This document shows, piece by piece, positions 17,114 to 25,613 of a DNA stretch of 64,000 bases (positions within the stretch are counted from its first letter, which is position 1; the number at the start of each line of letters is the position of its first letter). Source of the stretch: Ktedonobacter robiniae. GTDB lineage: Bacteria > Chloroflexota > Ktedonobacteria > Ktedonobacterales > Ktedonobacteraceae. The translations under genes were made by a program, and so were the position numbers. The notes under the pieces are model-generated. The model ran no database searches, was not told the origin of the DNA, and worked only from the letters and a program-made list of their open reading frames with translations. The DNA is taken from assembly GCF_016587375.1 (NCBI RefSeq), contig NZ_BNJG01000001.1, positions 3,974,001 through 4,038,000 of the forward strand, given 5' to 3'.

Positions 17114-18280
17114 ATGCTTGTACTGGGTATCGAAAGCTCCTGTGATGAGACAGGGGCTGCAATTGTTCAAGATGGGCGCTATCTGCTCTCAAATATCGTG
17201 GCCTCACAGATTGAGGTACATAATCGCTATGGGGGAGTCGTGCCGGAAGTTGCCTCGCGTCAGCAGCTCACGGCCATTATTCCCGTACTGGAGGCTGCGT
17301 TAGAGCAGGCACATTGTGGCTGGGATGATGTGGACGCGATTGCAGCTACCTATGGGCCGGGACTGGCAGGCTCGCTGCTGGTAGGCCTGACCGTAGGGAA
17401 ATCACTGGCCCTGGCACGTACTAAACCCTTTGTGGGGGTGAACCACCTGGAGGCGCATATTTACGCGAACTGGTTGCGCCAGGGTGAGCAACCGCAGGCA
17501 GGAGTTGAGGCCATCAGCGAGGGAGATCCAGCGTTTCCCTTGATCTGCCTGGTGGTTTCTGGCGCTCACAGCGAACTCGTGCTGGTACGCGAACATGGAC
17601 ACTATGAATTGCTGGGCCAAACGCGTGACGATGCGGCGGGCGAGGCCTTTGACAAGGTCGCGCGTATTCTAGGCCTGGGGTATCCAGGAGGGCCAGCTAT
17701 CCAGCGGGCGGCACAGCGGGTCGAAGAGGAACTGCGTCAACAGAAGAAATCGCTGAAGCAGGCTCGTAAAGCCTATCTCTTGCCACGGGCCTGGTTGCGT
17801 GGTACCTATGACTTCAGCTTTAGTGGCTTGAAGACTGCCATGCTGCACCTGGCCGAGGGGGCAACCGGAGTCGCGCCTGAGCTACGCAGCACTGGCCAGG
17901 CTAAGCAGGGAAGCCGCTATGCTCGTATGGGCGAGCAGGCCGCGCAGGCGGGAGCGCCCGATGTGGCTCTGCTGGCCTCGAGTTTTCAAGAAGCCATTGT
18001 TGATGTACTGGCAGTCAAGACGCGCCAGGCCGCTCAAGAGTACAATGTTAAGCAAGTGGTGCTGGCGGGTGGAGTGGCCGCCAATGCGAGCCTTCGTGAG
18101 CGCCTACAACGCGAACTGACGCCGCTCCATGTGCGACTGAGCTACCCGCCGATTGAGTTTTGTACAGACAACGCTGCGATGATCGCAAGCGCGGCCTTTT
18201 TCCACCTGAGCCGGGGAGAGCGGCATGGGCTTGATCTTGATGTGCAGCCAGGTCTTAGTTTGCCATTTGTTCAAAGGTGA
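17114..18280 (+). CDS. tsaD: tRNA threonylcarbamoyltransferase TsaD
   Basis: A 388-aa catalytic subunit that transfers the threonylcarbamoyl group to tRNA A37. It opens MLVLGIESSCDETGAA, has the metal-binding HLEAH, YGPGLAGSLLVG and the C-terminal GGVAANASLRERL block. An insertion of about 25 aa near residues 255-285 makes it longer than the roughly 340-aa norm. Its stop overlaps a possible GTG start of the next gene. Together with tsaE and tsaB it provides most of the t6A pathway; TsaC is not in the window. Confidence 0.95.
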   Translation: MLVLGIESSCDETGAAIVQDGRYLLSNIVASQIEVHNRYGGVVPEVASRQQLTAIIPVLEAALEQAHCGWDDVDAIAATYGPGLAGSLLVGLTVGKSLALARTKPFVGVNHLEAHIYANWLRQGEQPQAGVEAISEGDPAFPLICLVVSGAHSELVLVREHGHYELLGQTRDDAAGEAFDKVARILGLGYPGGPAIQRAAQRVEEELRQQKKSLKQARKAYLLPRAWLRGTYDFSFSGLKTAMLHLAEGATGVAPELRSTGQAKQGSRYARMGEQAAQAGAPDVALLASSFQEAIVDVLAVKTRQAAQEYNVKQVVLAGGVAANASLRERLQRELTPLHVRLSYPPIEFCTDNAAMIASAAFFHLSRGERHGLDLDVQPGLSLPFVQR

Positions 18281-18288
18281 CGTGGAAA

Positions 18289-19323
18289 ATGCCAAAACAA
18301 AAAACTTATGCTCTCGGTATTGACCTGGGAGGAACCAAAACGCTTGCCGCTGTTGTGGATGTGCACACGGGCGAGGTCCTGGCCTCCGCTCGTAAGCGTA
18401 CACGTGCTGAGCGTGGCGCCGATTTTGTCAGCCAGCGGACCATTGAGCTGGCCACAGCAGCCATTCAGAGCGCAAACCTGGACGCGAGTGATAACCTGGT
18501 GGCGATTGGGGTGGGGGCCGCGGGCATGATTGACCGCCAGAATGGAGTGATCATCGATGCCCCTAATCTGGGTGTACGCAATATGCAGCTGGGACAAATT
18601 CTACAGAAACAATTCAACGTACCAGTCGCGGTAGGCAACGATGTCGAGGTGGCGGCGCGTGGCGAGTTCTTCTATGGCTCCGGTCGTGGTTACAGCAACT
18701 TTATCTGCGTCTTTGTTGGGACAGGCATTGGCTCGGGTATCGTGCAGGAGGGGCATCTCTACACAGGGAGCACCGGGACCGCTGGCGAGATTGGGCACAT
18801 GGTGATTCAGGCTGGTGGACGCATCTGTGGTTGTGGTGCTCGTGGCTGTCTGGAGGCCTATGCCTCGCGTACAGCGATCACCCGCGCCATTATGGCCGAA
18901 ATCCATCATGGTCGCCAATCGGTTCTGGCGAGCGATGCGCAGCGCCAACTGAAACAGGGCGAGACGATTATTCGCTCGGGTATCCTCGCCGACGCCATTC
19001 GCCAGAAGGATGAACTGACAATTGAGGTGGTGGAGGAAGCGGCGAACTACCTCGGTATTGCTCTGGGCAGTATTATGAACGTCTACAATCCCGAGAGCAT
19101 TATTCTGGGTGGCGGCGTGATTGAAGCCATCGATCTGCTCTTCGATACGGCTGAGCATCGGGCGCGTACCGCGGCTCTGGCAACGCCGGCGCGTCGTACA
19201 CCTATCCATAAGGCCAAGCTTGGCGACTTCTCCGGCGTGGTGGGAGCAGCCTGCATGGGAGCCATGGCCACGGGCATTCAATTAGATGGCGATGCCCAGG
19301 ATAACGGCAAGCAGAAAAAGTAG
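18289..19323 (+). CDS. ROK-family sugar kinase (glucokinase-like)
   Basis: A 344-aa ROK protein. ATP/sugar-binding blocks are GIDLGGTKTLA, VGNDVEVAARGE and GTGIGSGIV. The zinc-binding CGCGARGCLEAYAS motif is intact. There is no N-terminal DNA-binding domain, so a kinase (glucose or a related hexose) rather than a repressor is expected. AAGGTGA lies about 9 nt before ATG 18289; a GTG at 18277 overlapping the tsaD stop is an alternative start. It is probably co-transcribed with tsaD. Confidence 0.85.
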   Translation: MPKQKTYALGIDLGGTKTLAAVVDVHTGEVLASARKRTRAERGADFVSQRTIELATAAIQSANLDASDNLVAIGVGAAGMIDRQNGVIIDAPNLGVRNMQLGQILQKQFNVPVAVGNDVEVAARGEFFYGSGRGYSNFICVFVGTGIGSGIVQEGHLYTGSTGTAGEIGHMVIQAGGRICGCGARGCLEAYASRTAITRAIMAEIHHGRQSVLASDAQRQLKQGETIIRSGILADAIRQKDELTIEVVEEAANYLGIALGSIMNVYNPESIILGGGVIEAIDLLFDTAEHRARTAALATPARRTPIHKAKLGDFSGVVGAACMGAMATGIQLDGDAQDNGKQKK

Positions 19324-19416
19324 GCAGGCTGCTATGTAATGAATGTGGCGTCATCGCTCAAGGGTGGTGGCGCCGCCTATGGCCTCTAGGCCAGAAAGAC
19401 TCTGGTGGCTGTTGTC

Positions 19417-20031
19417 ATGGACGAAGAGACACCCCACATCGAAGTGCGCGCTGTGCAGGTCGATGACGCCCCGGACCTCTATAAATTAGAGCATGATTTC
19501 GAAACGGATCGTGTGTACACGCTGCATGTGCGCGATCACCTTCTCCCGCAGGCCGCGCCTGAAGAGCTGAGTCGCCTGGCGTTTGCCTTTGATTTGCTGG
19601 AGACCCAGGTCGATCCTCCTATTTACAAAGATTTCTTCGCGGGACGAACGCTGGAAGATGTCGCGCAACAACTACAAGAGATTGAAGGCGGTTATGTCGC
19701 CATAGCGGAGGGGCATATCGCTGGCGCGATCCTGCTCAGTACTGATCCCCAGCATGCCGTGATGCATATTCAAGATGTAATCGTCGGGCGACAGTACCGG
19801 CGCTACGGCGTCGGTTCGCTGTTGCTGCGCTGCGCTGCGGATTGGGCACGAAAACGTGACTGCTGGGCAATGGTGCTGGAGACACAAAACATCGACTATC
19901 CCGCCATCCAGTTCTACTTGCACAATGGCCTGGAAATCTGGGGTGTTCAGCAGCATTTCTATCCTCCTGGCTCCTCTGAGCACGAGATTGCGATCCTGAT
20001 GGGCAAGCGTCTCGCCTCAAACGCTACATAG
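19417..20031 (+). CDS. GNAT-family N-acetyltransferase
   Basis: A 204-aa GNAT protein. The acetyl-CoA loop is VGRQYRRYGVGSLLLR and the NIDYPAIQFYLHNGLEIWG block marks the C-terminal part of the fold. The N-terminal half is longer than in minimal GNATs. The acceptor is unknown. The start is uncertain between ATG 19417 and GTG 19405. It converges on metG with a 35-bp hairpin between them. Confidence 0.8.
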   Translation: MDEETPHIEVRAVQVDDAPDLYKLEHDFETDRVYTLHVRDHLLPQAAPEELSRLAFAFDLLETQVDPPIYKDFFAGRTLEDVAQQLQEIEGGYVAIAEGHIAGAILLSTDPQHAVMHIQDVIVGRQYRRYGVGSLLLRCAADWARKRDCWAMVLETQNIDYPAIQFYLHNGLEIWGVQQHFYPPGSSEHEIAILMGKRLASNAT

Positions 20032-20036
20032 AGGAT

Positions 20037-20109
20037 ATTTGGTGAAGAAAACGTGATGCGTTCTGGCAGCCTGCGGCTGCCAGAACGCATCACGTTTTCT
20101 TCACCAAAT
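20037..20109. repeat. Perfect 35-bp hairpin between convergent genes (H5)
   Basis: Arms 20037-20071 and 20075-20109 match perfectly with a 3-nt TGC loop. The tip reads GGCAGCC-TGC-GGCTGCC. It fills the entire gap between the acetyltransferase gene and metG. There is no T-tract, although AT-rich arm ends could help release. Confidence 0.9.
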
Positions 20110-20112
20110 TAT

Positions 20113-21789
20113 TTAACCTACCGCGACCTCGGCCTGGTCGCTCTCTAGCTTGGGGAAGAGTGGCGCGGGCTTGGGTAGCGTGGCATTAGCCGCCACGCTC
20201 TCCTGGCGCCATGCCTGCTTGCTTACATCGCCCGTAAAGCCCAGGTATTCATGCAGCTTCTGGGAGGAGAAGGGCAGGTAGGGGCAGAAGAGGATGCGTA
20301 GCGCGCTCAACACCTGGAGCATCACATAGATGGTGGTGCCAGCAGCTTCACGGTCCACTTTAATCTGTTTCCAGGGAGCTTGCTCGTCCAGGTAGCGGTT
20401 CGCGGCGCGGGCGACCACCATGGCGGCCTGGAGACCATCTTTGAGGTGGCACTGCTCGATGCTATGCGCCACCTGCTTATAGCCGCGCTCAACTTCGGCC
20501 AGGATGGCGCGGTCAGCCTCATTGAGTTCGCGTGGCTCAGGCACGACTCCGCCGAATTTGCTCTGCAAGAAGGTGAGTGTACGATGGACAACGTTGCCAT
20601 AGGTGGCAACCAGTTCGTCGTTGTTACGGCGCAGCATTTCATCGAAGGTGAAGTCGGTGTCGCGTCCCTCGGGCGCGGTCGCCGAGAGGTAGTAGCGCAA
20701 GGTATCCGCGCTGTAACGCTCAAGCACGTCACGCGTCCAGATGACGTTGCCGCGACTGCTGGAGGCCTTGGCCCCACTCATAGTCATAAACTCATTAGCT
20801 GGCACATCGTAGGGAAGGTTCCGATTGCCATAGCCGAGTAGCATGGCGGGCCAGATAATGGTGTGGAAGGGAATATTATCCTTGCCAATGAAGTAGTAGG
20901 CCTTGACGGCTGGATCGGTCTGGCCTGGTACCCACCAGGTCTTCCAGGCCTCGGGTTTGCCCTGTTTCTCGGCCCATTCCACACTGGCGGAGAAGTAACC
21001 GATGACAGCATCGAACCAGACATAGATGCGCTTGTCTTCGTAGCCCTCAATGGGAATGGGAACGCCCCAATCCAGGTCGCGTGTGATGGCGCGTGCGCGC
21101 AGGCCCTCTTTGATCCAGTTGAGCGCGAAGGCCAGGGTATTGGGCCGCCAGTGCTCTTTGCCCTGGTTGAGCCATTCTGCAAGTGGCTCCTGGAGTTTGG
21201 GGAGATCCAGGAAAAAGTGCTCGGTCTGGCGCATTTCGAGCGTGCTAGTCTTACTTCCGCAGAGGCGACAGCGTGGGCGAATTAGGTCTACTGGGTCAAG
21301 CGTCTTGCCACAGTTGTCGCATTGGTCGCCACGGGCGGAATCGTAGCCACAGTGGGGGCAGGTCCCTTCAATATAGCGGTCGGGGAGGAAACGCCGGTCT
21401 GTGGGGCAGTATGGCGATTGCATGGTATCTTTGAAGATGTAGCCTTTGTCATACAGGGTCAGGAAAAAGTCTTGCGTAATCCGGTAATGATTCTCTGTGC
21501 CGGTCTCGGTATAGAGATCCCAGGATATGCCCAGGCGTTCCCAGACTTCGCAAATTTGCTGATGATAGCGTGCGACAAACTCCCGGGGCGAAATGCCCTG
21601 GCGCTCGGCATCAACGAGAATGGGGGTGCCATGCTCATCGCTGCCCGATACCATTAGTACCTGGTTGCCTGCCATGCGGTGATAGCGTGCGAACGTGTCC
21701 GCAGGAAGATAGGCGCCAACAACCTGGCCTACATGGGTTGATGTCTTGGCATAGGGCCAGGCGACGCAAACGAGAATATGTTCACTCAT
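20113..21789 (-). CDS. metG: Methionyl-tRNA synthetase
   Basis: A 558-aa class I aminoacyl-tRNA synthetase that charges tRNA-Met. The Rossmann domain, double zinc-knuckle insert (CPHC...CDNC and CRLC), the YVWFDAVIGY block and the anticodon-binding helices are present. The signatures are atypical: HIGH reads HVGQ and KMSKS reads KASSS before RGN. There is no C-terminal tRNA-binding (EMAP) domain. GSDEHGTP is intact. I take it as functional, but the signature changes deserve a look. Confidence 0.9.
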   Translation of the reverse strand: MSEHILVCVAWPYAKTSTHVGQVVGAYLPADTFARYHRMAGNQVLMVSGSDEHGTPILVDAERQGISPREFVARYHQQICEVWERLGISWDLYTETGTENHYRITQDFFLTLYDKGYIFKDTMQSPYCPTDRRFLPDRYIEGTCPHCGYDSARGDQCDNCGKTLDPVDLIRPRCRLCGSKTSTLEMRQTEHFFLDLPKLQEPLAEWLNQGKEHWRPNTLAFALNWIKEGLRARAITRDLDWGVPIPIEGYEDKRIYVWFDAVIGYFSASVEWAEKQGKPEAWKTWWVPGQTDPAVKAYYFIGKDNIPFHTIIWPAMLLGYGNRNLPYDVPANEFMTMSGAKASSSRGNVIWTRDVLERYSADTLRYYLSATAPEGRDTDFTFDEMLRRNNDELVATYGNVVHRTLTFLQSKFGGVVPEPRELNEADRAILAEVERGYKQVAHSIEQCHLKDGLQAAMVVARAANRYLDEQAPWKQIKVDREAAGTTIYVMLQVLSALRILFCPYLPFSSQKLHEYLGFTGDVSKQAWRQESVAANATLPKPAPLFPKLESDQAEVAVG

Positions 21790-21866
21790 GAGTTCCTTAG
21801 AATCTCCCTTACATAGTGGTAAAAGTCGTGTGTGATGTTATGTTTGACCCCACGTGCAAGTTATTT

Positions 21867-21981
21867 CGGGTAGGAGGTGTGGCGCGTGCTGGTGGCCGCA
21901 GGCCACCAGCACGCGCCACACCTCCTACCCGGGCGAGCGCCGTAGGCGCGAGAAGTTACGCAAAAAAGTTGCACATCAGGT
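21867..21981. repeat. Perfect 31-bp hairpin with 48-nt flanking module (H6)
   Basis: Arms 21867-21897 and 21901-21931 match perfectly with a GCA loop; the tip is GGTGGCC-GCA-GGCCACC. The module at 21934-21981 matches 17041-17088 in 37 of 48 positions without gaps and forms the small hairpin GCGCC-GTA-GGCGC. It lies downstream of the ThiF-like gene and upstream of metG, both on the minus strand. Confidence 0.88.
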
Positions 21982-21994
21982 GAGTAGTTGAAGG

Positions 21995-23017
21995 TCACAT
22001 GCCGATGAAACGTGCGTAGAGAGAGCGTGCGACCTGTTCATCATCCGTCCCTTTGATAATGGACCGTGCATCCGGAAAGATGGTGAGTTCATAGCCATCA
22101 ATGACGCAGCGCAGCAGGAAATCGTTGTACTGCACCTCTCCTACTGAAGCAAGACGCTCTGCAAGCGCGGCAAAATCCAATCTTCCTCCACCCTTCCCAA
22201 AAGTACTGCGTACCTGCACCGCGTTTCGCCCGCACAGGGTCGTGGTGACGGACCCGACTTCCGCGTCAAGAAATTCATAGTGGTGTTCACCACAGGCGGG
22301 GCAATCAGGTTGCCGTGGAAGCGCGATGCGCTCAGCCGTGTTTTCCCACAGGTCCATCCAGACCAGGTCACGACTGATTTTCTCACTCTGCAAAAGTATT
22401 TTGAGCGCCTCGGTTGAGGCGATTCCTGAGATTGCACCAACAATACCATTGAGCACGCCTGCCGTATCGCAGGTAGGCGTGGTACCGGGCAGGGGCATCT
22501 CGGGAAAAACACAACGCAGACAGGGTGTCTCACCCGGGAGAATATTCATGGTGACGCCATACGATGCAATGACCCCGCTATAGATCCAGGGGCGCTGGTG
22601 CTTGATACAGGCATCGTTGAGCAGATACCGTGTCTCGAAGTTATCGGTGGCATCGATGACCAGGTCGCTCTGGCGTACCAGCTCCTCAATGCTCTCGGCC
22701 TGGATATCCTCGACTCGAGCCTCAATGGCAATCTCGCTATTCACTTTGTGCAGTTTCTCAACGGCGGCGATGGCCTTGGGCAGGCGCCTGGCGACATCCT
22801 CTTCGTCGAAGAGAATCTGGCGCTGCAGGTTATTGAGCTCGATGTAGTCTCGGTCGGCAATAGTCAAGTGCCCAATGCCGCTACGACACAGATTCGTTGC
22901 CAGAACGGTGCCCAGGGCACCACAGCCAATGATGGCGACTGTGGAGGCATGCAGTTGCTCCTGCCCCTCCTTGCCAATGGGTCCGAAGAGTGTCTGGCGT
23001 GAATAGCGCTCGAGCAT
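21995..23017 (-). CDS. ThiF/MoeB/HesA-family E1-like adenylyltransferase
   Basis: A 340-aa E1-like enzyme that would adenylate the C-terminus of a ubiquitin-like sulfur carrier (ThiS, MoaD or similar). The nucleotide loop is IIGCGALGTVLATNL, with the conserved R in NNLQRQILF and the D in VIDATDNFETR. Zinc cysteines are CLRC and CPAC, and a further Cys lies in TPTCDTAG. The C-terminal 80 residues may be a small extra domain. The start at 23017 has AAGGG upstream. No carrier protein gene is adjacent, so thiamine, molybdopterin or another pathway cannot be chosen. Confidence 0.85.
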   Translation of the reverse strand: MLERYSRQTLFGPIGKEGQEQLHASTVAIIGCGALGTVLATNLCRSGIGHLTIADRDYIELNNLQRQILFDEEDVARRLPKAIAAVEKLHKVNSEIAIEARVEDIQAESIEELVRQSDLVIDATDNFETRYLLNDACIKHQRPWIYSGVIASYGVTMNILPGETPCLRCVFPEMPLPGTTPTCDTAGVLNGIVGAISGIASTEALKILLQSEKISRDLVWMDLWENTAERIALPRQPDCPACGEHHYEFLDAEVGSVTTTLCGRNAVQVRSTFGKGGGRLDFAALAERLASVGEVQYNDFLLRCVIDGYELTIFPDARSIIKGTDDEQVARSLYARFIGM

Positions 23018-23290
23018 CACAATGTTTCCCTTCGCTCTGCCTGCTAAAATTTCTTGTTTTGCGAAAATGGTACGCATGTCCAGTGTATTCTAACATACAT
23101 AGGCACATCTGGCATACTGGCTCTCCCCGGAGCTTTGAGGACTCATCCCAGTAGTCTGCATCAGAGGTATGTTGTTTCAAGTTGCTCCTACTGAATATAT
23201 GATGTACCATACTAATATAGCAGTGTCGTTGCCCATTCGGAAGGGCGCATGTAGTAGCCAGCGAGGCGTGCGCAAATCAGAAGAATGCAG

Positions 23291-23319
23291 GTTGGCAGTA
23301 GAAGAGAACTGTGTTACAA
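23291..23319 (+). promoter_or_regulatory. Near-consensus promoter of receiver gene
   Basis: TTGGCA (23291-23296), a 17-nt spacer and TACAAT (23314-23319). Transcription would begin near 23326, which supports the downstream ATG at 23388 and rules against longer readings. Confidence 0.7.
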
Positions 23320-23387
23320 TGCAAAAGAGTAATAACTCTGCGAAACCTGTAACCAGTACGGTTGTGTTTTGTGATGGGGAACCTTTT

Positions 23388-23834
23388 ATGAATAGCGGGA
23401 ATGCTATAAAAAAAGTATTGGTTATCGATGACAATCCAACCATTGTGGAACTCATCAAGTATGCGGTAAACTTGCAGGGCGTCTATCAGGTTGCGGTTGC
23501 CTATGATGGCGTGCAAGGGCTGGAGCAGGTCTATGCCGAGCATCCAGATTGCGTGATTATAGATGTGAAGATGCCCCGTATGGGTGGCTATCAACTTGTG
23601 CGCTGTCTGCGTGGTGATGCTCGTACGGCTGATATTCCGCTGATTATTTTAAGCGCGATGACGCGTGAAGAAGATCAGATGACGGGTTTACTTTCAGGGG
23701 CCGATGAATACTTGACCAAACCGTTTAAGCCAACTGCCTTAAATGAGGCTATTGAGCGGGTCCTGCGCCTGACACCTCAGGAGCGCCAGAATCGTACTGA
23801 CCACCTCGTGCGCACGCAGACGGATTGCGAATAG
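23388..23834 (+). CDS. Single-domain response regulator
   Basis: A 148-aa receiver domain with a short C-terminal tail. The acidic pair is VIDDN, the phospho-acceptor Asp is in CVIIDVKMPRMGG, and the Thr/Lys switch residues are in ILSAMT and LTKPFKP. There is no output domain, so it probably works by protein contact or in a phosphorelay. GGGGA lies 8 nt before the ATG. A second, variant receiver follows. Confidence 0.85.
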   Translation: MNSGNAIKKVLVIDDNPTIVELIKYAVNLQGVYQVAVAYDGVQGLEQVYAEHPDCVIIDVKMPRMGGYQLVRCLRGDARTADIPLIILSAMTREEDQMTGLLSGADEYLTKPFKPTALNEAIERVLRLTPQERQNRTDHLVRTQTDCE

Positions 23835-23983
23835 ATTGTTCCTGTGTTGCTTGTGTGCATATCGAAAGGCGACAATAAATAGTACCTCTCTCTTACTCTC
23901 ATCTTGAGTAACAAATTTGTAGCTCGGTCCCCGGCGGCCATACCCTGGCCACGGCGTAATACAAAGCATGTAGGTTAAAGGTA

Positions 23984-24379
23984 TTGCGTAGGTTAAGTAT
24001 TTTGCTCGTCGACAGTGAAGTGCTTGCATACGAGAAACTACAACGCGTGGTTGGCGACCAGTTCACTGTTCAATCTGTAGCCTCTCTACGAGAGGCCAAA
24101 CAGGCGCTTGAAGAAGCTCCTCCCGATATCCTGGTGCTAGAAGTTCACCTGAGATCGGAAGATGGGCTAGAACTCTGTCGCTATGTGCGCGCCAGGTCCT
24201 CCCTCTCGTATCTTCCCATCTTGCTTCTCTCTTCTTTTTCAACGCTCCAGGACAAAGTCGCTGGCTTTGACGCGGGCGCGGATGACTATGTCGTCAAGCC
24301 ATTTGATGGGCAACACCTGCTGGCCCGTATCCGTCTCCTCTTACGTATCAAGCGCCTCGAGCGCCGTACCCACGTTTAA
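23984..24379 (+). CDS. Receiver-like protein with Asp-to-Glu phospho-site
   Basis: A 131-aa receiver-fold protein. The fold markers SILLVDSE, LLLSSFS and VVKPFDG are present. The phospho-acceptor position, however, reads ILVLEVHL (Glu instead of Asp), and the second acid of the N-terminal pair is Ser. It is probably not phosphorylated and may mimic the active state. The start is uncertain: TTG 23984 has AAAGG only 2 nt upstream. A terminator follows at once. Confidence 0.75.
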   Translation: MRRLSILLVDSEVLAYEKLQRVVGDQFTVQSVASLREAKQALEEAPPDILVLEVHLRSEDGLELCRYVRARSSLSYLPILLLSSFSTLQDKVAGFDAGADDYVVKPFDGQHLLARIRLLLRIKRLERRTHV

Positions 24380-24398
24380 GCCTTGCGGGGCTTTTTTT
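24378..24398 (+). terminator. Rho-independent terminator
   Basis: A short stem (AAGCC with GGGCTT around a TTGC loop) followed by a run of seven T overlaps the end of the variant receiver gene. Confidence 0.75.
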
Positions 24399-24493
24399 GT
24401 TCTTGTTGATATCTCCCCCTGTCATAAGCTATGCGCAGCGCCTGCGACACTTCGCGGGGAGTTATATGTGCTGGTGATAGAGAGGTGTGAGTG

Positions 24494-24546
24494 AAACACA
24501 ACAGGAGAGGGGCTCTCAAATTGAGAACCCCTCTCCTGTTGTGTTT
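24494..24546 (-). terminator. Long hairpin terminator of the peptide transporter operon (H7)
   Basis: A 26-bp stem (24494-24519 with 24521-24546). It pairs fully only in the minus-strand RNA, where the single mismatch becomes G-U. It lies 45 nt downstream of the oppF/dppF-type gene and ends in TTT on that strand. Confidence 0.8.
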
Positions 24547-24590
24547 CTGTCTCTGTGTGCTCGAGTTGAAAGGGAACGAGCAGGCAGTAG

Positions 24591-25598
24591 CTAGCCAGGG
24601 AAGTGGCAGGCCGCAAAGTGATTGGGCTGCTTCTCCTCCAACTGGGGGATCTGCTCGCGGCAGATGGCCTGGGCTTTCCAGCAGCGGGGGTGGAAGTTAC
24701 AGCCGCTGGGTGGATTGACCGGGCTGGGTACGTCACCCTCAAGGATGATACGCTTGCGGCGTGACTCAATGGTTGGATCAGGCACAGGGACCGCTGAGAG
24801 AAGCGCCTGGGTATAGGGGTGAAGTGGCGTTTCATAGAGCGTCTCGCTCTTGGCCAGCTCTACCACGCGCCCCAGGTACATCACGGCCACGCGGTCGCTG
24901 ATATGCTTCACGACCGAGAGGTTGTGGGCGACGAAGAGATAGGTCAGACCAAATTGTCCCTGCAACTCCTGCAACAGGTTCAATACCTGCGCCTGAATCG
25001 AGACGTCAAGTGCCGAGACTGGCTCGTCGGCAACGATAAAGGATGGACGCAGTGCCAGGGCGCGGGCGATACCGATACGCTGACGCTGACCACCACTAAA
25101 CTCGTGCGCGAAGCGGTTGACGTAGGAGGGATTGATACCTACTGTCTTGAGCAGGCTGGCGACCTCTTCCTGGACCTGCCTGGGATTGCCGCGATTGAAG
25201 TTTTCCAGCGGCTCAGACACGATCTGGCCAATGGTGAAGCGCGGGTCCAGCGAGGCATAGGGGTCCTGGAAGACCATCTGCATCTGGGCACGCCTGCGTC
25301 GAACCTCAGCCGCTGGGAGCGTCGTGAGTTCGGCGCCATCGATTTTGACGCTACCACTGGTTGGTTTGATGAGCTGAAGGATCGCGCGACCCGTCGTACT
25401 CTTCCCGCAGCCGCTCTCTCCTACCAGGCCGAGCGTCTCACCACGGCGGATGTGCAGGTCGACACCATCTACGGCTTTGACCGAACCAATCTGGCGACCA
25501 AGAAGACCGCCCTTAATGGGGAAGTGAACCTTCAAGCCTTTTACATCGACGAGAGTGGTTCCAGTCTGCTTTGGAGTTTCTACTTGCTGTTGTACCAT
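24591..25598 (-). CDS. dppF: Peptide ABC transporter ATP-binding protein (DppF/OppF type)
   Basis: A 335-aa cytoplasmic ATPase that energises peptide import. Walker A is GESGCGKSTTG, the ABC signature SGGQRQRIGIARAL, Walker B FIVADEPVSALD and the switch His is in VAHNLS. The C-terminal oligopeptide-transporter extension with CNFHPRC...C is present and typical of this group, which can hold an Fe-S cluster. Last gene of the permease operon, 16 nt after its partner ATPase. Confidence 0.93.
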   Translation of the reverse strand: MVQQQVETPKQTGTTLVDVKGLKVHFPIKGGLLGRQIGSVKAVDGVDLHIRRGETLGLVGESGCGKSTTGRAILQLIKPTSGSVKIDGAELTTLPAAEVRRRRAQMQMVFQDPYASLDPRFTIGQIVSEPLENFNRGNPRQVQEEVASLLKTVGINPSYVNRFAHEFSGGQRQRIGIARALALRPSFIVADEPVSALDVSIQAQVLNLLQELQGQFGLTYLFVAHNLSVVKHISDRVAVMYLGRVVELAKSETLYETPLHPYTQALLSAVPVPDPTIESRRKRIILEGDVPSPVNPPSGCNFHPRCWKAQAICREQIPQLEEKQPNHFAACHFPG

Positions 25599-25613
25599 CG
25601 TCTTTTCTTCCCT

